A stretch of 64,000 bases of DNA from Isoperla grammatica. Its lineage: Eukaryota; Arthropoda; Insecta; Plecoptera; Perlodidae. The position numbers and the translations under genes are program-made. The stretch is from contig OX246741.1 in assembly GCA_945910005.1 (NCBI GenBank), positions 41,031,180-41,095,179 of the forward strand, given 5' to 3'. Within the stretch, counting starts at the first letter, position 1. Every line of letters starts with the position of its first letter. Shown piece after piece: positions 36,839 through 51,305 of the stretch. The notes under the pieces were generated by a model. That model worked only from the letters and a program-made list of their open reading frames with translations, made no database searches and was not told where the DNA came from.

Positions 36839-39800
36839 AATCATTGCACACCAACCAACGATTTCGACGCAGTTCGACGAAATGCGGTATTTTCTGTAGC
36901 GAATCGTAAAACCGTGTCTGATTATTGCGCGTTAAGAAATTACTCAACAGCTGAAAGCTTTTATACTCTTCCAATGACCGAATGACACAATTTGATTCGC
37001 CAATTGCGATTGCGGTTTTTTCTTCGACAAATAGAAATCAAACAATAGCTAAAAGCTAACGAGATAGATACACAATAGGAAAGGGAGGCAATGATTTTTT
37101 TAATGTTTCAATTCAAGGCGTAAAAAGTGTAATTGAGGTTCTAAAAAAACATTCCATTCAATGTGATCTATATATATAGATATACACAAAGAAGAGAGAA
37201 ACTAGGATTACAAATACAGCAAGGTTATAAAGAATAATGAAGGAAAGTGTTCAATTAGAGTAGTTGGTGGTTTTATGTACTTCTTTTACGATTATTCCAC
37301 TATTGCGCTGACATTTACTTCGAACTAACTGGGCCATTAATATCACTAATTAATAATAACACAGTGGAGAGTGTCTTAACACTTAGCACTCGCTTTGGCG
37401 TAAGCAATGGACGAGAAACTTTCGTATGTATGATTGTTATTTGAGAGGGTGCTTTCACAAAGTATACGAAGAAAAGTGTATATCTACATCCGAACATATG
37501 TCTGAACACGACTGGCATTTGTACACAGATAATTCCCCCCTAAAATAGAAAATAATATTGAATACATATTCAATTCGCTTTGTAATATTTTTAAATTAGC
37601 ATTTAGACAAACGCAACAGTCATGTTGCTACTTTGATTTCTTTGCGAGAATCCCAACTTTCAACTCTCAATAAAATCGAAACGATTATAAAGTATTTTTT
37701 CTTGTCAGGTACGTCTGTGCAAAAAAAAACGCGTTTACAAAATATATAAACTTTCAATTATCAATGTATTTTCGTATACACGTACGTGCATGTAAAAAAA
37801 CACGTTTACAAAACGATTGCCTAAAATGTACAATTCGTAATCGTTAAATGTTTCCAAAGCGGTTATTTCTAAACGTTCATACGTCAATCACGCTAAGTCA
37901 AGCGTCGTGGTTCACAATTAGTGTGACCCCTTTCACTGTTAGCCGCAGACAAGCTGCTGTTAGTTGCGTTGCGCCTGTGCTCCTGCAAACAGGGACTATC
38001 CTAATATGTATAAACTGTACTGTACTTAATTGGACTGTACTCTGTTCTTTCATGAAAATATTATTTATTATATTCATAATATATAGAAATATATGAACAT
38101 ATTTTTATGAAAGAACAGAAAAAAGTCAAATTATTTACAAACACCTGTTCTACTAGTTTCATTCATTTAAACTCACAACCTAGTGTATCGTAAACACAAA
38201 TATAAGCTTTAATTACCTTTGGTTTACCGTCGATATGTCCAAACACGGCAAACCGTATCTCGCATAAAGAAAAACACCTTTGTTTGGTATTTATATCACA
38301 TTTCGTCAGCGTTCACTAATCCGTTTTTAACACCTTAAACAGTAGACACACGTGCGAACAGTTCTACCTATCGTAATGAGTTAAGTAATTAATGACACTT
38401 TTACAAATACAAACTTTCAAGTCTGTCGGTTTACTGTTGATATAACCAAATGGTATTTTGCACCAAAACAAATACACGTATCACAGTTATTCTGACGAGT
38501 CAACAAAACGAAAAGACCGGAACTGTTCAATAAAACAACCCGCGCACACGACAAAAACGCGTGTTTCTCCTGCGACACCGCTTCCCGTACTGTCACTACT
38601 GTCAGTCCACGCGCTCAAACCCCGCGGGTCTCACCTAACACTATCACGCCCACCCATTAATTAAAACACAACCACACGGGGTCAAATATTGCGTGGAACA
38701 AAACCCTATTATTATTTCCACATTTACGACACACAGTCCCTCCCGCAACCCTTTTCCATCAGTTTTCTTTAATACCGTCCAGCCAGAGTACAATGAAATA
38801 ATTAACCATGCATTGTAACCGATAGTAATGTGTGATAGGCCTAGGCCCACCCATTCATTTGGGCGACACGCGATACTTTGTTTGGATTGGAACATTGAAC
38901 TTGGGGACAGAACGCACAATGTCACGGCAACCCGAAACACGCTCTTTTTTTCTAGGAAGAGTTGGATTTAGACCCGTGACGCCGTTTTTTATGATCTATT
39001 TAAAGTTCAAACAGTGGATACGTACGTAGCTGAGCCTCGGAGATTCTTCCTGTCATTAGCTAATGAAGATGGATTAAAACGCGGCGTTTTTCTCGTCTGT
39101 TACGACGTCGGAGCGAACGCACGTGTCTAAGCTAAGGTGAGGAAAGTTAATGAAAAGTGGAGCTCGAATGAGGTGTTTCCATGAAATAATGGAGAAAATC
39201 ACGTGGAGTCGATTCTAACAATAGAGACGGAATGACTTGGTAATTATTTTGAAACAACAGGAATGAGGTGAAGCGATGGGGTAACAAAACAAGAAGAAGA
39301 AGAGGAAGAATATAAGAATAGTGTTGGTCGGTTTGGATTCTTGTATTCTAATTCTCGGTTGGAGCTGGTTCGAAGGTGAACATTTACTTGAAACAAATCA
39401 TTTATCACGGAAATTATATAGACTTCAATTTATTTATATATTCGTACAAGCATCATGCGTATAACCACTCCTTTAATGTCTAACAAAGAAAACCTAAAGT
39501 CAGCGACCAAAAGGGCGTGGATTTGAATCACAAACACATTGCGTGAATCGCACTATATCACATCCTTGACATCTTTGGGCATATTACACATTGCGACAGT
39601 TATACGACATGAGGTGAGGTATAGCCTTCGAATGAAAAGATTAAAACCGAAATCATCTTTTAAGTCCTCGATTTCCTGGTTCGCTTAAAAGATGAGCATT
39701 CATTTACTTATTAGTTATTTCTTCGTATTCTTCCTTGGAACGATTCTAATATAAATTTGTTACTTTTATTGTATTATCATAAATAATAGCAAATATATCT

Positions 39801-41933
39801 ACAATCCTAAATATGCTGTACATGAAGATGGAAGAGTTACAAAAATAAATAATAACAATGATTTTAAATTATTTTTATTATTATTATACAGGTATATAAT
39901 GAATATGGAATAACAGGGGCCCTCCCACACTGGACAAACTTATGTACACAGAATATCTACTTTACCTTATTGCAGTCGGTGTTAAAACTTATTTGTATCT
40001 GTTCAAATAAGTGGATCTGGCAAGTAAGCGTATTTCACTTCCAGCCTAGTATACACTTCCAAGCACGTGGAACTATTACTAAAGTCTGTATTGTTTAGGA
40101 TCTCCCGGGACCCACACACTACACAGAAACAAGCCAATGTTATAAGAAAACATTACAACATAATAATTTTGCAATTTAATATTCACTGATTCAAATCTGT
40201 CACAATTTCTCCATTGTACCGACCACTTCGTAACCAACTAGAACAGCCACAGCGTATTATCTTATCTTATCTCACTCCACTTACTTAAGTACAAGATCAC
40301 GCGAACTGAGTCACTCGCAAACATAAACACGAACAGGTTGTGACAATAATCATAATTACATTCACAAACAAATCGGTCGGTCACAGTTTTAGTTCGCGAC
40401 GTTGCCGATACAATACGCCACGCGACGTTGCCGATACATACGACCCTCGCCTAGTTGATCAGACGTGGTGTTGTGATAATAACACTCACTATCTGTGCCG
40501 GGAGATAAGGCTGTCGAGATAAGTGACATATATACAGGGGGGCGACCGTTACCTGCGTGTTGCACTCGTGTTGGACAGCACTGTACGCGCGCAAACAAGT
40601 GCACTTATGTCGAACACAGGAGGTGTAACCTGAATAGATTATGCATGACGTACGCGATTGTGTTTCGATTCGGCGGCCATTTTTGTTCTTTATTTCACTA
40701 AAAGTAATGTAGGCAGTGAATTGTTACTATTTTTAGTTGTATGATTAAATTCAATTATTTGCAATTTATTTATTTTCTTGTTAATTATGTGTAATCTTGG
40801 ATGGGCAATGACGTTTATCAAATTATTATTGAAAGACAATGATTTCTTTCAAATAAAGACTAAGACTTGTGTTCTAATGATTCTTAAAATGATGTTGATC
40901 AAATTATTATTGTAGGCTATACAAAATATGAAGAATACACACATCAGCAAGGTAAACTAATTTATTAACAAAATAAACAGCTGGAATTGCTATGTAGTAT
41001 GTACTGATGAAGCAATATGCATTAAGGACAGTGCTATGATATTTGAAAAATAATTGTTCTCAAATCACTTGGAGTTCTAGTTCGTAAGATGGAAAAGAAC
41101 CAGTTTAAATTTCGGAAAATTTACTTTTACTTTGACGATTGTAGCAACAAATAACATTTACCTTTCTATCATTTAAGATTTGTTGTCGATTACAGTAAAT
41201 AACTATGTTTGCATCTGTTGTAGTAGTTGGTTTTGCGAGTTCTTTGTTTTTCGCCTCAAATGATCTTGACCGATAATATCGTAGAAATCTACGGGCTATG
41301 CCTGTGTTGACGACAGATCCTATCTTATTGATATGAGAAGAATTGTAGATCACGGATCAAGGTCTACAGCTATCTAAAACAGCTGTGAAGGTACAAATAA
41401 AAGTCATCCTACTGCTTTGTCAGAGTTACATTTCGGAGCCCTCATGAAAATGAATTATATTCAATCGTATGCGATTTGTGTTCCCTGCTCTATGTTAATC
41501 CCCTAGGCGACTACATAAAAATAGTGTTAGCTGAGTATTGATATTATTGTTCAAAAATGGTTACTTGGATGTAACAACTAGACTTCATGGCATATGCTCG
41601 TTCTCGTAGACTGATTTCGGAATAATTCACGAACGAAACTGCAATTAAAATGAGAATATAGTTGCAAAAGAAGACTGCAATTAGTAGATTTCTTTGTATG
41701 CGATATTACATAAAGAGATATTAAATAATTTAGATGAATGAGTTAACGAAAGCGTAAATTATTAATTATCATTGTGGGAATTATTTCGTTGTAATAATAT
41801 GCGAATATATAATAACGCTCAAGACTCAAGAGTGAAGCATTACTTGCAAAACGTGAACCAAAGTGACAATTCGCGTTTTACTCTCTGCACAAGTCCAGTA
41901 ATTGCATGGTAAGATATTATTACGAATGTTATA

Positions 41934-41936
<3 letters not shown>

Positions 41937-42002
<66 letters not shown>
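41937..42002. repeat. (TC)n microsatellite
   Basis: About 33 uninterrupted TC dinucleotides in the large intron. On the minus strand this is a long GA purine tract, so it adds no polypyrimidine signal to a minus-strand transcript. Confidence 0.98.
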
Positions 42003-42005
<3 letters not shown>

Positions 42006-42235
42006 GTAGATAAATGTTTTGGTTCGCTGGTCTCAACAGGAAGAATTAAGGTTAATTATATACTTTTTTCAGGTACTGGCCATACGACTACGGCCATACT
42101 ATGTCATTAGGAGTGGTGTAGTATGGAGAGACCCACCCAAACCAAAATACGGAGCGAGTTAGTTGGACGTACGTGCGATAAGGATCTCCAGCACACCACG
42201 CTGTGCTCGGTGTAATAAATGCAAACAATTCGCGC

Positions 42236-42259
42236 GGGGGGGGGGGGGGGGGGGGGGGG
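42236..42259. repeat. 24-base poly-G tract
   Basis: A single uninterrupted G run preceded by CGCGC. Other long G/C homopolymers are at 16988-17006 (19 C), 17341-17356 (16 G), 28351-28365 (15 G), 28412-28425 (14 G) and 51653-51672 (20 C). The true lengths are uncertain because such runs are hard to sequence. Confidence 0.85.
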
Positions 42260-43602
42260 CACCGGTTAGAGTTACCCACGGTGCCGCGATCACGACTTGC
42301 ATGGCACGACTTGTGTTTTAAATTAATCTGCCATTTTGTCGGATCAATATTTTCGCAATGGATTTAACAGAAGTCCATTAAATTGTGGTTACTTATACTC
42401 GTGATGTTTTGCACAGCAGGTGTTAAATCGATTAAATTTAGAATGATTGTTCGTAAATTACATTCGTAATTGCATAAATTTACTATTGTTATATAGAGTC
42501 TGATTTCTCCCCCAATCCTGTATAATGCAGATGTTGACGATAAATATTAGATGAACGCCGTGAATGAAATTACAACAACATTAGTCAATGTCATTGCTGT
42601 AATCACTAATGTCATTAATTGACAGCGTGGTGCATGATTGCATTCAGATGATTTTATAACGAGTTTAATCATACACAATAATTACAGAATTATAATAAAC
42701 GAGAAGGCCTATAACGCGTGTGCACTCACACACGCATAGTTGTATCAACCAAGTCATCCACGCAGAACTATAACTGTACAGTGCACTTGTTTGTTTGTTT
42801 ACAATCATGCTTTCCCTATACAAAAATAAAACAAAGACAGGATATGAAATTCAAATACGAGCAAAATAAAACAAAAATAGAGATCACTAGACAAAATTAA
42901 GAAAATAATACATTTGAAACACAGCCTGAAACATTCAAACCCGCAGTCACAGATCCTATAAATGCGGAAATAAACACTAACAGATGAATACATTGAATGT
43001 TTATGGCATTTAATGTTTTGCCTAGTACGTATATAGGTAGACACTAATCATTCTCTATCAGTCTATAACCAGACTATATATTTATCTCGATAAACACAAA
43101 TATCAATTAACGCCGCCCTGTCATAATCTTTCACGAACACGTTTTCATAACCCGAAATTCACCGACGTCACTTATAACTTGACGTATACGAAGAATTGTT
43201 AATTGGGATTTATAACTCGACAGATCTGCAACGTTTTCAATTAGGTAAGTTATATTTTCGTATTAAAACCTCGCGTCTTCTTTGATTGAACCGTCAGAGT
43301 TGCACGAAATAGGGCGGGAAGGTCTTCTGGCCACTCATTGGATCTGAGCTGCCAACTTAACATGACCTCGAGGTGAAACCTTTTATAATTATTATTACTA
43401 CAGCTGTTTTGATACCATATATAGCACATCAACTAATGGAGCCAAGAGCAAAAACTGACACGTCGATAGGCAAAGCATCCATCAACAACTATGAATGACA
43501 TGATTGAAGTCTTAAAAATCAATTCATATAATACATGGGAAAGATTACGGTTAACTAGATGATGTTTGGGCGTAACACCACACTTTGACAACGATCGTAA
43601 TC

Positions 43603-43735
43603 GAGACGATGAGAGGGGGATTATGAACATGAAAGCGGTAAATGACATCTATGCCCAAGCCAGGATTCGGACCTGGAACGCAGGGACTTCGGTTGAACTT
43701 GACTAGACCAATGCTAGATCGACGGGGCTACCTTG
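43603..43735 (-). mobile_element. tRNA-derived SINE-like copy (family S1)
   Basis: The minus strand starts GGTAGCCCCGTCGATCTAGC (A-box-like) and reaches CAGGTCCGAATCCTGGC (B-box-like) about 50 bases later, then runs to CTCATCGTCTCG. The spacing suits a tRNA-related promoter. It shares its body with 5047-5145. Confidence 0.65.
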
Positions 43736-43875
43736 AAATATAAGTATAGCAAATATTTTTTTTTTTACACAACATACCTTTCATTGTGTAAAAACTTCAA
43801 ATACATTCGTTATAAACTGTACCCGATTTTTTTAAAAGCATATACAACTAACTCAATTAATGATCTTTAGGGTGA

Positions 43876-44292
43876 TACACTTGAAATCTCTCTATGACAT
43901 AATTTACTGTCATCAAAGCAGTGTTTGGTTTGGAACCACATCAAACAAAATGTTTTCAATTTGTTAACACAACCGCAAACAAACTCACATGTAAACACAA
44001 GTAAGTTTAAAATAACACAGCGGTTTCATCAAAATTCTCACAATTTTTTTTAAGTCCTAAATCCCAAACGAAGTAAGTTTAAAATAACACAGCGGTTTCA
44101 TCAAAATTCTCACAATTTTTTTTAAGTCCTAAATCCCAAACGATCTAGAGAAGGTTAAAGAAGTTAGGTTAGAGAAGTCTTGAAATCTCTCAATGACATA
44201 ATTTTTAATTTACTATCATCAAGGAAGTGTTTAGTTTGGAATCATCTCAAACTAACTGTTTTCAATTTGTCAACACACCGCAAACAAACACC
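43876..44292. repeat. Nested duplication: outer pair about 300 bp apart, inner 72-bp tandem pair
   Basis: About 110 bp at 43878-43987 (TTGAAATCTCTCTATGACAT to CCGCAAACAAACTCAC) recurs with changes at 44177-44290. Between them a 72-bp unit beginning GTAAGTTTAAAATAACACAG occurs twice, at 44001 and 44073. Confidence 0.9.
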
Positions 44293-46997
44293 CAAACTGA
44301 CGAATGCCAGCGAGGCCCAGCCAGCTGGCAGTGAAAGGGCCCGGCCGGCGAGCGAACACACGTGGTGATTGAGAGTAATGAGTCGAGTACATTACAGTAA
44401 TTACCCCACGCTAGCACGGAGGGCGCCACGCGGCAGCAGATCGCGTGTCCGCTACACTCAATGCGCGGGGGATTCACAAGATACGGTGACCTTCGAACTC
44501 TACTGGTCACTCAGTTCTGTGCAACACAACACTTTCATATTCACTTCAGACCTGTTCACGACTGTAGAAGGAGCCCTATTCTCCGAAATATTGAGCAAAT
44601 GATCTGACCTATTACCTAATTCACCACTGATGGGACAAGTTTGACACAAGTTTGGCAATTCACATGATTCTAAGATTAGCTACATTTACACAAACACAAA
44701 CATACACAAAATCTGAATGTTGATATTTGTATGGTATTTTAGAGATTCCAAAGAATAAAAATCGCTTTGTTTTTTCAGTATTTTTAAGATAATAGTGACG
44801 GACGGTGGTATACCGTCAATTCTGTAACCTATACAAAACTGTTCGAAATTGAGGCCGCTATCTGCCGACTGTAGAAGACGCTGTTTCCTTCGAATATTAG
44901 CCATGCAACCTGACAGTGACCCAAGACCTAATTAACCACTTGCATATATTCACTATAGATACCTATATAGGTTGTAACCATCGCCTGATGAAGTATACAT
45001 ATACAGTGTTGCCAAATCGACGTGACATATGGCCATGATATTTATACGCGTTGAAATTAGTTTTTGTTAAACTGGCATCTAATTAACAATATTACATCAC
45101 ACGTATGAGCTTAGACTAGACTTCGTCGTGTAAGATCTTTGGTATCGATCAGCTGTGCAGATATCATTCTACAAATCGTGTCGTACAGTTGACATCTGAA
45201 CTAAATTCAACCATTCGATATATCAAGGGATTTAGAATATAGTTCATACACTCTTACTCTAGTCTACTATGTTTAGCCTTCATCAAAATGACTTAATTTA
45301 GTTACAATTACTAGGCTATAAAGTTTAGTTCAGTTGATTAATTACTCTAGTCACCAGTAAGTAGACATGTCACAGAAATGTGTTAGTATTTAAGTTTACC
45401 TACGTCTGTTTAGTGTTAATTTAGTTTTGAAGTTTTTAAATGTTGACTAGTTTGTATCCAGTCAACGTAACGAGGCAACCACGAACAAGTTTTACGACAT
45501 GTGGATGCCTTAGTTATACCTAACCTAACCCTCCTTAGTTAGGCCTACTATACCTACGCACATGATCTGTTTTTGTGAAAACTATAACAACTCTTCTTCA
45601 TAGGCCTTATTTACAAAAGTAGGCCTACTTGTTCTCGATGTTCGCTTACGATACAAACAAACAAACCCAATTCAGCCATGTTAGATAAAACCTAACGAGA
45701 TGTGTTTCGTACTTGAACCGTCTAACGGATCTGATTCCGATCGAGATGTTAATCAACGATCGTGCTCTGGCTTCCAGCTGATCGATCAATGCCCGCAAGG
45801 ATCGATACAACGATCAATTAGCAGTATATCGATCTAACAACTACTGCAGCGCTAGTACAAGACCGCGAGCGTTTGACCAAGCTTCGTGACCGTGTACAAA
45901 GGTAAATCGGCACAACTATACACAGAATTAAATTGCTCGAATTATTTTACAGTCTAGAGTGCACAATGAATAATTTTGTAAGTACGATTATGCGCATGTA
46001 ATAACCTAGATTTTATATTACAATACAATATACAAAACATTGTTTGCAAATAGCCACGCCCACGCTAATCTATGCATTAGATTGTTTCAAGTTTCAACAT
46101 AACCGAAATGCACAATATATACTTACATCAATACAACATAGACACTTAGGCCTAATCGTTTCAGTCCAGAACTTTTCAAAATGTAATAATAGGTGAGATG
46201 TAAAATACTGATTCTAAGATCATTTGCAAGGTATTTCTCAGTATGCTAAAAATGAACGACTTTGGACTCAACTTTGTTATGTAAGTTGTGCATAATCAAT
46301 TTGACTGGCCAAATTATTCTGGATGCTCAAATTTTCTCTCTAAGGCAGACCAAATGATTGGACTACGGACCATAGTTTGGGCATCCCTGCACAACAATAA
46401 TGAATCATCTTCAACCAAACGGGTGACTTTTAATAATTAATTACCGTAGTTTGAATGTTTACGAAAAGAAAAATTAGTGTATAAAACACGGCCTAGGGAA
46501 TTAGTGGACAAGTTTACACGCGAACCAATACTTACACAATAAAACCACCTCGACTCCATTTAGACACTCGAAACTCGAGAAATCAACATTAGCTGAATAA
46601 TTAAACGATTTATTCACCCCCCAGTCCGAGCTGGAACTATAAACAGAACGTGCTGGGTTAAGGTCTCAAGGGATGGTCCACAAACGTTTCCGTGCAGATT
46701 AGAATAGTGAGAATAAAGCAAACTGAAAGTCATGGAAAGCGACTGAGAATGAGAAACTACCCCTCGAACATTCGCCCCCCGCTATACATAAGCAAGTACA
46801 ACAGAAAAACGTGTGTGACAAAGTGAGACAGTTTCTTCGATACAAAAAATTAAATCATTTGATGAATCCTGGAAAATATAGACTAGTGAGGATTGAACAG
46901 TTCAATAACCATGACGAGACAGAAATGTGTATTTTTAAATATTTGATAACAATAAAAAACAATGTGATCAATTGTAATGTCTTGAACTTCGTAAGAG
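44293..46997. other. Intronic DNA, nothing recognised
   Basis: Short ORFs only, up to 82 codons. TAGGCCTAC words recur (45540-45630), as they do near 7740 and 14690, but without array structure. Confidence 0.4.
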
Positions 46998-47515
46998 TCA
47001 GTGGCGTAGCTATCGGGTAGCAGAGGGTGCAGTTGCACTCGGGCCCGTAAAGGCGTAGCTACGCCCCTGGTAACAGTGCATTCTTACTTTTATTAAGGAC
47101 TTATAGTCTATTATATATCATACAATGACACGGTTGTTATTGTAGATTCATAGGCGTAACTACGGGGGGGCGAGGGGGGTCGCTGCCCCCCCTAGTTCGG
47201 TCAAGAAGGGGCGAGGGGGGACAAAATGCAATTTATTATTGGTTTCACCCGCTGTTGCGACCGCAAAAAATGTCACTATTTGCTATGCAATTATCCCTGT
47301 TTAATAGATATCATAATATATTTGTAAGGAACTCGTGTCTAAATAATATCAACCTATCTTACAGAAATAATTCTCTATGAACAGGCTCTCAGAAGCAGCC
47401 TTTATCAGTCTGCTGTTTTTTCATACTTCTTACACAGTCACCCCGACCAATAATCTATTATGGTTTAAAAAGTATTCGCCCCCCCAAAAAACAAGTGCTA
47501 GTTACGCCACTGGTA
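46998..47515. mobile_element. Remnants of GGCGTAACTAC-terminus DNA transposons
   Basis: CAGTGGCGTAGCTAT at about 47000 and GGCGTAGCTACGCC at about 47053 suggest one short element. GGCGTAACTACGGGGGGG at about 47153 and CTAGTTACGCCACTGG at about 47498 suggest ends of a second. Such GGCGTAGCTAC ends are common on non-autonomous DNA transposons in animals. The short ORF at 47377 is part of this debris. Confidence 0.5.
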
Positions 47516-50089
47516 GATATTGTGTTTGTTCGATCATTACAGGGTTGTTATTGCTGAATATCTAGAGGGTGTAAGTTATAAGAGCATACACTAACACTAT
47601 ACAGCTTAGAAAAGAGAGAGAATTCAATAATACACAATTAATTACCAGTTTGTTGTGTCGATATCGTTGCTGAATCCCCGAGCTTAGACCACAGACACAT
47701 ATGCATTCACATTCACGATACAAAAAAACATACTCAACTATAACACTTCAAATACAAAACTTATTTTAAATGGACATTATGCATAACACACGTTTTTCTT
47801 CCGGTTAATTTGCACACTTCACCCTCCCTCCATGTAATTGTCCGACGCACGACAGGTGTGAACTAAGTGCAGCCACTTGTTATTCAAACCAGCTCGGTAC
47901 ACTGGAAGTGAATTGAATAAAACCCACGGAGGGGGGGAGGGGGGTGACGTCATAATGCATTTGCGTGTCGGACTCACCTGCACGCTCAGTCTCAGCATCC
48001 GCAAAAAAAACCAACGCTTTAGATAAAGAAAGTTTTTTAGGTAACTTTGGGTACCTAACACGGTTCCCTATAATCATCGTTAAGAAAGCTTTTACCACAC
48101 TATCCATTCCAAGATCGCTTATGAATCATGGTCACATTTAGAAACCGAGTTAAATTTTGTAACCCATAGAATTATAAATAGCTTAATTTTAAAGGAGACG
48201 TTTGCGTGTTAATATTTTGTTAAACGCAACGTTAGAAAAAATACAGTTTCCAGACAAGGCTAGACCACACAATCAAATTAATAACGTAGTTATTATGGAA
48301 AGTGTTTGTTTCTATAAAACCTTTGGGGAAGGGGGTTTGAGGGCACGGGTTTTTAATTCAGTTTCGTCTCCAGCTCTTAAAAAAGCTTAGTAAAAATAAT
48401 ATAAACAAATCAATGAATATTTTACCCATATTAGTGAATACGAATTTGTGCAACAAAGGACTAACAATTCAGATAATAATAAAATAAATATATTTGTATT
48501 TGTAGTCTACCCATTCAGTTACATGAACTGGTTTTCTTTGCGGTACATTTATACAATTTATGACGTATTTATCGTTGCTATGACAGCTCCAAAGTAATCG
48601 TCAACGAAATATTATGCTTCTTGTTTTCTTCAAAATTATGTCGCACTGGGAAATTAAAAAAAAAAAGATTTGTTAATTTCTTGGTACTTATTTGTCTTTT
48701 CCATGTGTTTATAGCTCTCTTGATGGGATTAAGAGACTGGCCATGATTCTCTGACTGTTGTCAGAGGTTTGGTCGATAGAGGATCACACATTATACAGCT
48801 GCAACCGCTCTATTATACTAGATCGCCTTGGGGCAATGCATACGTATCTATTATTAAAATAAGGTAATAGTTAATTCACCCTTATCCCGAGCATGCAAGT
48901 GTTCACAAAGGCAAGGGTCCATCTGAAGGGACGAGTCACTCTAGCTTAGTTCTCTCATTGCCCACCCAGAGCGCAGATGATTTGTGTTGTGTCAGGGCCA
49001 TTCGAATCATTGACGCCACATTTCTCACTCGACACGCTATTTAGAAACTGGAAATATGACGGAGGTGTTTGTCGACAAACTAGAAACGCAAATGTAGAGA
49101 TAAGTTTGCTGTTTAGTATTAATTTTCTAAATTAAAATTAAAACCAAGCATTTTGTAGCGTCTATTTTTTCTTTTCATTTAAGCCTTGAATATGAGGTTT
49201 TTACACTTCTAATGGAGAATTATGTGCAGGTATTAAAATCAATTCAATTGTAACTACTCAAAGGATTGGAATAAAACATTTCAAACTAAATCTCAGTAGG
49301 CATGGGAACAAATTGTTATTTGTTTTTTTAAATTATCATTTTGTAGCGTTGCAATAACATATGTTTACTGATATAGTATCTAAAACCTAAAACGCTAAAA
49401 CAATCGTACCTCTAAGTATGCGGGATTCGAACCCACTGCCTTGGTTCCGACTGTGCAACGTTCGTGCATCCTCCCAATCAATGACTGATTGCCTATCTGG
49501 GGCTTGACGTGTTTACGAACAGGAGCCACCTAGATTCGAAGACGTTACCCATATAACTAGCTAGTAAGTTTACAACTCGGGGCCTCACGTAAAGACATCA
49601 CATCACGCAATCACAGTCAGTGAACTAGTTTGAGAACACACTCGAAGCAGTTCGACAAGTATAGTAAACGCGGACTTACACATCCAGTTGTTCGAACTAC
49701 TATCGGATTCAAAAATGAGTCCTTCGACTTTGAAAATTCGCACAAAAATGGGCAAGAGAGAAACCACTGTAAAATAGAGCGATCGTTCTTGGTTATATCA
49801 ATTTAATTTTAAAATTTGTTAAAGAGTACTGGAGCTATTTTATAGATGGAAAATACCTTAAAAGAGCAGTTTTCTAACGGTTTAGTACTTACTGATGTAA
49901 CAACAAATCACACAAGATGACATCAATAATTCAATGTAGGGATATTTTTAAGAATATAATACAATCATTTAAAATGTTTAGTATTGTACATTGTATAATT
50001 ATTCATTATTTTATTGACTGTTTTCTTATTTAAGAGAGACACGTTATTGAATCCGATAGTAGTTACCCACATAACACTTCCGCATGGGC
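47516..50089. other. Intronic DNA, little recognised
   Basis: AT-rich, with the possible SINE remnant near 49.4 kb. No conserved ORF. Confidence 0.4.
49418..49475 (-). mobile_element. Possible tRNA-derived SINE remnant
   Basis: The minus strand contains GTGGGTTCGAATCCCGC, a perfect B box, but the expected A box is only weakly matched (GGATGCACGAACG). It does not fold into an obvious intact tRNA. Confidence 0.35.
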
Positions 50090-50480
50090 ATTACAAGGCC
50101 CACGTATGGCCAGCCAGACGAAAACGCACGTGCCACATATGGCCAGCCAAGTGTGGCAATGACATGTTTTTGGCAGTGACCCCACGAATGGGCCATGCGT
50201 CTGGGCCTTACAAGGCAGAGACATGGCCAGCCAGATGAAAACGTCAGTCTCGCATCTGGCCAGCCAAGTGTGGCAGGGACTTGTTTTTGGCAGTGACCCC
50301 ACGTATGGGCCATGCGTCTGGGCCTTACAAGGCAGAGACATGGCCAGCCGGATGAAAACGTCAGTCTCGCATCTGGCCAGCCAAGTGTGGCAGGGACTTG
50401 TTTTTGGCAGTGACCCCACGTATGGGCCATGCGTCTGGGCCTTACAAGGCAGAGACATGGCCAGCCGGATGAAAACCTCG
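50090..50480. repeat. 117-bp tandem repeat, about 3.4 copies
   Basis: The landmark TGGCAGTGACCCC occurs at 50171, 50288 and 50405. Units contain GGCCCACGTATGGCCAGCCA-like and TGGCCAGCCA blocks that also occur in the 112-bp array at 52.2-53.0 kb. The open frames across it follow from 117 being a multiple of 3. Confidence 0.92.
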
Positions 50481-50659
50481 CTGGCCGCATGTAACGCCAT
50501 CTAGGAATTAAAAAAGATATCGAAGCTACGATATGACAATTAATTTATTATTACGGAGATACTATTCAATTAGAAGTTTAAACTATATCAAATCATAGCC
50601 TGTAAACAGAAGCACATCATACATTAATTTGAAGCAATTATAAAGACATACAAATCTAC

Positions 50660-50745
50660 AAGTACATTTCGGGATTTGAACTCGGCCAAACTGGAACGCT
50701 GCATCTGAAAGTAACCACCTTGACCAACGCGCCACGGAGATGATT
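50660..50745 (-). mobile_element. tRNA-derived SINE-like copy
   Basis: The minus strand reads CGTGGCGCGTTGGTCAAGGT (A-box-like) then GAGTTCAAATCCCG (B-box-like), with tRNA-like spacing. It is similar in plan to 53600-53690. Confidence 0.6.
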
Positions 50746-51305
50746 GAGCAGCGGAAGAATTCAACCCAATATATATCCACGACCATTGAAATTCGTTAGT
50801 AAGTAAGACGCATCCGGCCCACGTACGGCTAGCCAGTTTATTTAGCCTATTTAGTTATTACTTTATTTATTTAATGTCTATCCTATTCAGTTATAAAAAC
50901 TGATTTACAAAGGAGGACAATAAACAGAACTATGCGAACAATTAATAGTAATGAAATCATAAAAAGTATAAGAAAAAACAAAACAAAACGAACTACTGCA
51001 CAATATATAAAATTATGACAAATAAAATGAAATGAGTAAATAAATTGTAATAACGTTTCTTTCATGTTACATTATATTACATAACGTGAGAAAATATATT
51101 TGTGCAAATCAAAGAAAATAGCCTACCCTTAGTATTTTAGTTGATACAAGTAAAACTAAAACGAAATTATACATAGACCATATTAGCTCTTGCCCTACCA
51201 AGGGAGTTATAGTTATAAATCAAATGCAACCACTGTTAAATTCTTGTTCTCAGTGGTGTTTTAACCTGTACTTAGATTAATTATTATAAGTGTGTTATGT
51301 CTAAG

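Larger units (their letters stand above)
36646..43602. other. Intronic DNA with microsatellites
   Basis: Holds the ATTC and TC microsatellites and the 24-G tract. Otherwise AT-rich, with chance ORFs under 100 codons. Confidence 0.45.

Noticed and set aside
49420..49433. tRNA gene
   Set aside because: A perfect B box on the minus strand, but no convincing A box or cloverleaf; more likely a SINE remnant.
50014..50504. ORFs of 93-148 codons on both strands
   Set aside because: Produced by the 117-bp repeat, a multiple of 3; no conserved motif and open in several frames.
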